The translations under genes were made by a program, and so were the position numbers. Below, one piece after another: positions 52,622 through 57,447 of a DNA stretch of 57,447 nt. The stretch spans positions 1 through 57,447 of the forward strand of contig NZ_JARRAE010000016.1 in NCBI RefSeq assembly GCF_030376605.1, in the 5' to 3' direction. The DNA comes from Pseudochrobactrum sp. sp1633 (GTDB lineage: Bacteria; Pseudomonadota; Alphaproteobacteria; Rhizobiales; Rhizobiaceae). Below the pieces are notes generated by a model, which worked only from the letters and a program-made list of their open reading frames with translations, ran no database searches and had not been told where the DNA came from. Position 1 is the stretch's first letter. Every line of letters starts with the position of its first letter.

Positions 52622-53227
52622 ATGTTTTATGAACCGCAAAACGGGCACGGACTGCCGCATAATCCCTTAAAAGCGATTATATCACCACGTCCCGTTGGCT
52701 GGATCGGAACACGCTCGAAGGAGGGGGCTTTGAACCTTGCCCCCTATTCGTTTTTCAATATTGTTTGCGATACGCCACCTTTGCTCATGTTCAGCTCTTC
52801 CGGCTACAAAGACAGCGTTGCCTTTGTTGAGGAAACACGCGAGTTCACCGCGAATATGGTTGGCGGGCATCTGGCCGAACAGATGAATGCAACCTCGGTC
52901 AATGCACCGCGCGGTACGAGCGAGTTTGACTATGCAGGACTGACGCCCGTCTCATGTGAGAAGATCAAGGCGCCCCGTGTGGCTGAGGCCTATGCATCGC
53001 TTGAATGTGTTGCGGTAGATATCCGGCAGCTGACAGGACGGGACGGTAAGCCAACGGATAGCTATATGGTGATCGGGGAGGTCGTCGGCGTGCATATTGA
53101 CGAGTACATTCTTGTAGACGGGCTTATTGATATTACCCGATCCAGACCGGTTTCACGCCTTGGCTATATGGATTTTGCCACGACCGACACTGTCTATGAG
53201 TTGTTTCGCCCCAAATGGGGCGAATAA
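52622..53227 (+). CDS. Flavin reductase domain protein
   Basis: A 201-residue flavin-reductase-like FMN-binding protein: HNPLKAIISPRPVGWIGTRSKEGALNLAPYSFFNIVCDTPPLLMFSSSGYKD, then EFTANMVGG and GRDGKPTDSYMVIGEVVGVHID. Such proteins bind FMN and act as NAD(P)H:flavin reductases or oxygenase partners. I use ATG 52622, whose N-terminus MFYEPQNGHGLPHNP matches relatives. Same strand as the nitroreductase; the two may be co-expressed. Confidence 0.9.
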   Translation: MFYEPQNGHGLPHNPLKAIISPRPVGWIGTRSKEGALNLAPYSFFNIVCDTPPLLMFSSSGYKDSVAFVEETREFTANMVGGHLAEQMNATSVNAPRGTSEFDYAGLTPVSCEKIKAPRVAEAYASLECVAVDIRQLTGRDGKPTDSYMVIGEVVGVHIDEYILVDGLIDITRSRPVSRLGYMDFATTDTVYELFRPKWGE

Positions 53228-53304
53228 TCAGCTTGTATCTGACAAGCAGCAAATGAGCATCACTTATCTAAAACAGGCCAGAGAGTGATACTCACTTACA
53301 TTGC

Positions 53305-54129
53305 TCACTTTCCGGCTTTTTTAGCCTTATTCCAGAGCGCTTCCATTTCATCCAGACTGGCTGCATCCAGACTGCTGTTTTCATTGTTCAGCGCATCTTC
53401 AATATAATGAAAACGGCGTTTGAATTTGTCGCTGGCAGCACGCAGAGCCATTTCCGGCTCCAGTTGCAGATGGCGTCCCAAATTGACCATTGCAAAAAGC
53501 AAGTCGCCATATTCTTCTTCAATATTCGCACGATCTTTATTGATCATAGCTTGGCGCAGTTCCTGCGTTTCTTCCGCAACTTTATCCAGAATTGGCTCAG
53601 CTTCCGCCCAGTCAAAGCCAACACGGGCAGCTTTTTGCTGATATTTCAAAGCACTGACAAGCGCCGGCAGATATGTCGGCACATCATCAAGAAAACCGTT
53701 TTTTTCTGCATTATCAAGGCCGAGCGCCACGCGGCGGGCACTACGTTCGTCTTTTTCTACCTGCTTGATGCGGTTCCATGCCCCTTTGGCCATACCTGCT
53801 GAACGGGCCTCATCATCGCCGAAAACATGGGGGTGACGGCGGATCATTTTAGTCGTGACTGCTTCAACCACGTGACCAAAATTGAACCCGCCTTTTTCTT
53901 CGGAAATGCGCGCGTGGAATACAACCTGCAACAAAAGATCACCGAGTTCCTCGCGCAGATCATCCATATCATTGCGCTCGATCGCGTCGATCACCTCATA
54001 GGCTTCTTCAAGCGTATAAGGAGCAATTGTGCTGAAATCCTGCTCCACATCCCACGGGCAGCCGGTTTCCGGATTACGCAGTGCCACCATAATATCTAAA
54101 AGGGTCTGAATATCGCGGGAAGGCTGCAT
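53305..54129 (-). CDS. mazG: Nucleoside triphosphate pyrophosphohydrolase
   Basis: A 274-residue MazG with two tandem MazG domains. The first has TGCPWDVEQDFSTIAPYTLEEAYEVIDAIERNDMDDLREELGDLLLQVVFHARIS (the ExxE and ExxD metal ligands, about residues 22-77); the second has VAEETQELRQAMINKDRANIEEEYGDLLFAMVNLGRHL (about 179-216). It hydrolyses non-canonical or excess nucleotides to monophosphates, and in some bacteria reduces ppGpp. It is divergent from galE. Confidence 0.94.
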   Translation of the reverse strand: MQPSRDIQTLLDIMVALRNPETGCPWDVEQDFSTIAPYTLEEAYEVIDAIERNDMDDLREELGDLLLQVVFHARISEEKGGFNFGHVVEAVTTKMIRRHPHVFGDDEARSAGMAKGAWNRIKQVEKDERSARRVALGLDNAEKNGFLDDVPTYLPALVSALKYQQKAARVGFDWAEAEPILDKVAEETQELRQAMINKDRANIEEEYGDLLFAMVNLGRHLQLEPEMALRAASDKFKRRFHYIEDALNNENSSLDAASLDEMEALWNKAKKAGK

Positions 54130-54251
54130 GATTAGTTCCTGTTTTGAACAGATATCGAAAAATACCGGATTACTCTGTAGAAATTTGAACCTACTGGTGC
54201 CATAAAATCACGCATAAGACAAACCGTCTGCGACAAAACAGTGAGATGCTG

Positions 54252-55262
54252 ATGACTATTCTGGTAACCGGCGGTGCCGGCTATATTGGTTCCCATACCT
54301 GCGTGCGCCTGCTTGAAACTGGCCATGATGTCGTGGTGGTTGATAATTTTGATAACAGCCATCCGGAAGTTTTTCACCGCATTGAACAAATCACCGGCAG
54401 AACACCTAAAAAAGAAACCGGCGATATTCGTGACCGCGAATTTCTACAGAAGGTTATCCAGACCTATCAGTGCGATTCCGTCATTCACTTCGCCGGTTTA
54501 AAGGCGGTAGGGGAGTCGACCCAAAAGCCGCTTTATTATTACGATTGCAACATGCTAGGCACTTTACGCCTGCTGCAGGCCATGCGCGCCACCGGTGTGA
54601 AGAAACTGGTCTTTTCGTCTTCTGCAACCGTTTATGGTGATCCGCAGCGCCTGCCACTGGATGAAAATCACCCGCTGTCAGCGACCAATCCTTATGGCCG
54701 CACCAAGCTGATGATCGAGGAGATGCTGCGCGACCTTTATAACAGTGATCCTGAGTGGAGCATTGCTATTCTGCGCTATTTCAACCCTGTCGGTGCCCAT
54801 GAAAGCGGGTTGATCGGTGAGGATCCGAAAGGGATTCCAAACAATCTGATGCCGATTATTGCGCAGGTTGCCACCGGCCGCCGTGAAAAGCTGAGCATCT
54901 GGGGCAATGACTATCCGACACCGGACGGCACCGGCGTTCGCGACTATATTCATGTGACGGATCTGGCCGAAGGCCACCTGAAAGCGCTTGCAAAGCTTGA
55001 TGAGCCTAAATGCATGGCCATTAATCTCGGTACCGGCGAGGGCTACAGCGTTCTTGATGTGATCAAAGCATTCGAACACGTTTCCAACCAGCAAATCCGT
55101 TATGAAATTGCACCACGCCGCCCGGGTGATGTTGCATCCTGCTATGCTGATCCTGCCCATGCGAAAGAAATGCTGGACTGGACTGCCAAGAAAACACTGC
55201 GGGAAATGTGCGCTGATATGTGGAACTGGCAGTCAAAAAATCCGGACGGATATGCCGCCTAA
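54252..55262 (+). CDS. galE: UDP-glucose 4-epimerase
   Basis: A 336-residue GalE that interconverts UDP-glucose and UDP-galactose for polysaccharide synthesis. NAD is bound by the N-terminal ILVTGGAGYIGSHTCVRLLE; the catalytic triad is Ser in LVFSSSATVYGDP and the Tyr-xxx-Lys pair in NPYGRTKLMIEEML (about residues 147-160). ATG 54252 is a better-spaced start than ATG 54246. Single gene; a RIME-like repeat follows it. Confidence 0.96.
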   Translation: MTILVTGGAGYIGSHTCVRLLETGHDVVVVDNFDNSHPEVFHRIEQITGRTPKKETGDIRDREFLQKVIQTYQCDSVIHFAGLKAVGESTQKPLYYYDCNMLGTLRLLQAMRATGVKKLVFSSSATVYGDPQRLPLDENHPLSATNPYGRTKLMIEEMLRDLYNSDPEWSIAILRYFNPVGAHESGLIGEDPKGIPNNLMPIIAQVATGRREKLSIWGNDYPTPDGTGVRDYIHVTDLAEGHLKALAKLDEPKCMAINLGTGEGYSVLDVIKAFEHVSNQQIRYEIAPRRPGDVASCYADPAHAKEMLDWTAKKTLREMCADMWNWQSKNPDGYAA

Positions 55263-55275
55263 AACAATGCAAAAG

Positions 55276-55359
55276 AAAACCTGCACCGGTTTTCACGCAT
55301 AAGTAAAACAAAGAGATAGGGCGGCGTTTCTGATTTAAATTATGGAACGCGCTCTAAAC
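55276..55359. repeat. RIME-like mosaic fragment downstream of galE
   Basis: Contains ACCGGTTTTCACGC and an imperfect dyad GGCGGCGTTTC ... GGAACGCGCTCT, similar to parts of the repeats at 4834-4991 and 15285-15379. Membership in one family is by eye only. Confidence 0.45.
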
Positions 55360-55376
55360 AGAAATACGGCTGAGCT

Positions 55377-56366
55377 ATGCGATTTCTTCCGGATAAATTC
55401 ATATCTACCCTCATTCTGGCAATTCTGGTTGCTTCGGTGTTGCCGGTACAGGGTGCCGCTGCTTATTGGTTCGGGTTAGCAACAAAAATTGCAATCGGCC
55501 TGCTGTTTTTTCTGCATGGCGCCAGATTATCTCAGCAAGCCGTCGTGCAGGGAATTGTGCATTGGCGTTTGCATTTAGTTGTTCTGGCAATGACTTTTGC
55601 GGTGTTCCCATTGGTTGGACTGACGCTGGGCTGGACACTTCCGGGGTTTAAAGACTCGGCATTCTACGCCGGCATTCTGTTTCTCTGCGTTTTGCCATCC
55701 ACTGTGCAGTCGTCAATTGCTTTCACATCCATTGCCAAAGGCAATGTTCCTGCAGCAATTGTGTCGGCCTCTGCTTCCAACATTCTCGGCATGTTTTTAA
55801 CGCCGCTTCTGGTTGGCCTGCTGTTTACAACACAAGGCGATGCGGCCGTTTCTCTGGATGCATTGCAGTCTATCCTGCTGCAGCTGCTGCTGCCATTCGT
55901 GATGGGGCAGATTTTGCAACCGTGGATCGGTAGTTTCATCCGCCGCCACAACAAAGCGCTTGGGTTCGTTGATCGCGGATCTATTGTCATGGTGGTTTAT
56001 CTTGCGTTTAGCGAGGCAATGGTGCAGGGGCTGTGGGGACAGGTTTCCGGCCATGATCTCTCGGTTATGATTGCCGTCAATGTGGGGCTGCTGGCCTTTA
56101 TTCTTTGGTTCACATGGTTTACCGCCAAAATGCTGGGCTTCTCACGGGCAGATCAGATCACAATTATTTTCTGCGGATCAAAGAAGAGCCTTGCAAGCGG
56201 CGCACCAATGGCCAGTGTGATTTTTCCCGCAGCTATGGTTGGCGGCATTGTATTGCCTTTGATGATTTTTCACCAGATTCAGCTGATGGCATGCGCTGTT
56301 CTTGCAAGACGGTTTGCAGCGCAAGCCGCAGCGCTTGAAACGGAAAAAACAGAGCAGGGGCTTTAG
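55377..56366 (+). CDS. SBF-type membrane transporter (bile acid:Na+ symporter family, YfeH/SLC10A7-like)
   Basis: A 329-residue protein with about ten hydrophobic helices of the bile-acid/sodium symporter-like superfamily. The conserved cores are FFLHGARLSQQAV and FLCVLPSTVQSSIAFTSIAKGNVPAAIVSASASNILGMFLTPLLVGLL in the first half, and IIFCGSKKSLASGAPMASVIF in the second, closest to the YfeH/SLC10A7 branch, whose transported substrate is not established. It ends with a charged tail ALETEKTEQGL. Single gene on the plus strand. Confidence 0.88.
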   Translation: MRFLPDKFISTLILAILVASVLPVQGAAAYWFGLATKIAIGLLFFLHGARLSQQAVVQGIVHWRLHLVVLAMTFAVFPLVGLTLGWTLPGFKDSAFYAGILFLCVLPSTVQSSIAFTSIAKGNVPAAIVSASASNILGMFLTPLLVGLLFTTQGDAAVSLDALQSILLQLLLPFVMGQILQPWIGSFIRRHNKALGFVDRGSIVMVVYLAFSEAMVQGLWGQVSGHDLSVMIAVNVGLLAFILWFTWFTAKMLGFSRADQITIIFCGSKKSLASGAPMASVIFPAAMVGGIVLPLMIFHQIQLMACAVLARRFAAQAAALETEKTEQGL

Positions 56367-56514
56367 AACCGTGAAGAGAAGAGGGTGCCGCCCTATTCTC
56401 TTTAGCCCCGCCTGTTCTCTTTAATATTGATAAATTCGCTAATTTGCTCCAAATGATCAGGTCTACGACCGATCTGCGGTTCAGCGCATTCAAGATACAG
56501 AAAGTTTTTTAGTT

Positions 56515-57339
56515 ATGTCTGCAACTCCGATGTTTGATGAAGATGCGCTGGAACAGGCTTATAATGAAGCGCTGAGACTGGAGAAATCCGGTGATTTTGA
56601 CGGTGCAGCCAAAGCCTATCAAAAGGCGCTGGAGATTGATCCTGACGATCACGGCGGTGCAGCTGTGAGACTGGCAAGCATGGGACGCGGAGCCGTGCCG
56701 GTAAAAGCACCTGATGCCTATGTTGCAACCTTGTTTGATCAGCATGCGGAGATGTTTGACACAATTCTCGTTGATCAGCTGGGCTATGATGTGCCGTTGC
56801 AACTGGCCGATCAGCTCGATGATCTCGATCCTGATGCGCATTATGCGCGTATGCTGGATTTGGGCTGCGGCACAGGCCTTGGCGCTGATGCGCTGTTCGA
56901 AATGACCGAGCATCGTACCGGTGTCGACATTGCGGAAAACATGATCGCCATTGCCGATGAGAAAGGTGATTATAACGTGCTTTATGTCGGTGAAGTCGTG
57001 AACTTCCTCGACAAAACCGATGCTCCGGCATGGGATATTATTATTGCTACAGACGTGTTGCCATATATGGGCGATCTGGAGCCGTTTTTCTCGAAAATAC
57101 CGATGAACCTCAACCGGAACGGCATTTTCGCTTTTTCCAGTGAAACACTGGCCGACAAAGATTTTTCTGACCGTGATTACACAGTCGGACCGCATCAGCG
57201 CTTTGCACATAAGCAGGATTACGTTGAAAAGCTTTTGCTGAGCCACGGCATTAAAATGCTGCGCATAACAGACATCACAGTGCGTAGCGAGCAAGGCAAG
57301 CCAGTTGCTGGTCATTTGTATATCGCACGTAAGGTTTAA
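56515..57339 (+). CDS. TPR-containing class I SAM-dependent methyltransferase
   Basis: A 274-residue protein. A single TPR-like unit near the start (LRLEKSGDFDGAAKAYQKALEIDPDD, about residues 22-47) precedes a methyltransferase domain. The SAM-binding motif I is MLDLGCGTGLGADALFEMTEHRTGVDIAENMI (about residues 117-148), with later DIIIATDVLPYMGDLEPFF and GIFAFSSETL typical of the family. The substrate is unknown; TPR parts usually bind partner proteins. It begins 149 bases after the transporter stop and nothing else follows to the window end. Confidence 0.9.
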   Translation: MSATPMFDEDALEQAYNEALRLEKSGDFDGAAKAYQKALEIDPDDHGGAAVRLASMGRGAVPVKAPDAYVATLFDQHAEMFDTILVDQLGYDVPLQLADQLDDLDPDAHYARMLDLGCGTGLGADALFEMTEHRTGVDIAENMIAIADEKGDYNVLYVGEVVNFLDKTDAPAWDIIIATDVLPYMGDLEPFFSKIPMNLNRNGIFAFSSETLADKDFSDRDYTVGPHQRFAHKQDYVEKLLLSHGIKMLRITDITVRSEQGKPVAGHLYIARKV

Positions 57340-57447
57340 CACCCGTCGATAATCAGTGCTCATAACAATGCAGAGCGGCAAATCAGGCATTGCCGTTTTG
57401 TAATCCACATCGATTAGTTCCATAATCTATCTTATGTGATTTGATTT

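Noticed and set aside
56509-57423. 304-codon minus-strand frame at the right end
   Set aside because: Antisense to the methyltransferase gene, which has a clear SAM motif; no support for the reverse strand.

Overview
The window looks like a chromosomal segment from an alphaproteobacterium of the order Hyphomicrobiales, most likely a member of the Brucellaceae related to Brucella/Ochrobactrum/Pseudochrobactrum. The pointers are an Omp25/Omp31-type porin-like barrel, a homologue of the Brucella BP26/Omp28 periplasmic SIMPL protein, phosphatidylcholine synthase, the iron regulator RirA next to a heme-uptake locus, Irr-type operator boxes, and intergenic mosaic palindromes of the rhizobial RIME type. 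Base composition seems nearer 50% GC than the ~57% of Brucella itself, so I do not name a genus. The family placement is an inference from gene content only.

Layout. 1-436 holds the 5' part of an AT-rich, unrecognised gene running off the left edge. 713-4405 is gatC-gatA, a GNAT acetyltransferase and a Y-family polymerase. 4406-5043 is a decayed stretch with a P-loop kinase remnant and a RIME-like mosaic. 5044-9443 is parE, an EamA exporter and lipB. 9444-10545 is a gene-poor patch ending at tRNA-Leu(GAG) that may be an island scar. 10809-15185 is a patatin lipase, the outer-membrane barrel, folE-hisI, an IscU-like scaffold and yidD. 15436-21132 is thrS, ubiH-hspQ, pcs and a quinone reductase. 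21293-26023 is a complete BmpA-type (nucleoside-like) ABC importer.

26714-35334 is an iron/heme block: a small unknown ORF, bfd and bfr (storage and release) behind paired Irr-like boxes; a heme TonB receptor divergent from hmuS-T-U-V; and rirA. A RirA-type operator lies between the receptor and hmuS. Together these encode heme capture, transport, degradation, iron storage and the regulatory switches.

35578-40412 has a YbaK deacylase, tRNA-Ser(UGA), an unknown polytopic membrane protein, an SLC13-type transporter and glycerate kinase. 40472-43929 is the most system-like accessory cluster: a secreted subtilase divergent from an ECF sigma factor, its anti-sigma partner and a PliI-like lysozyme inhibitor, which I read as a candidate envelope-stress module. 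43943-46123 is a LysR regulator divergent from a YcaC-like hydrolase and an ABM monooxygenase, the last two separated by a perfect 17-bp hairpin. 46214-57339 holds the BP26-like protein, a NUDIX hydrolase, a polar amino-acid ABC importer, an exported protein of unknown function, a nitroreductase, a flavin reductase, mazG, galE, an SBF-type transporter and a TPR-methyltransferase.

No CRISPR array, intact insertion sequence, rRNA operon or recognisable riboswitch was seen.
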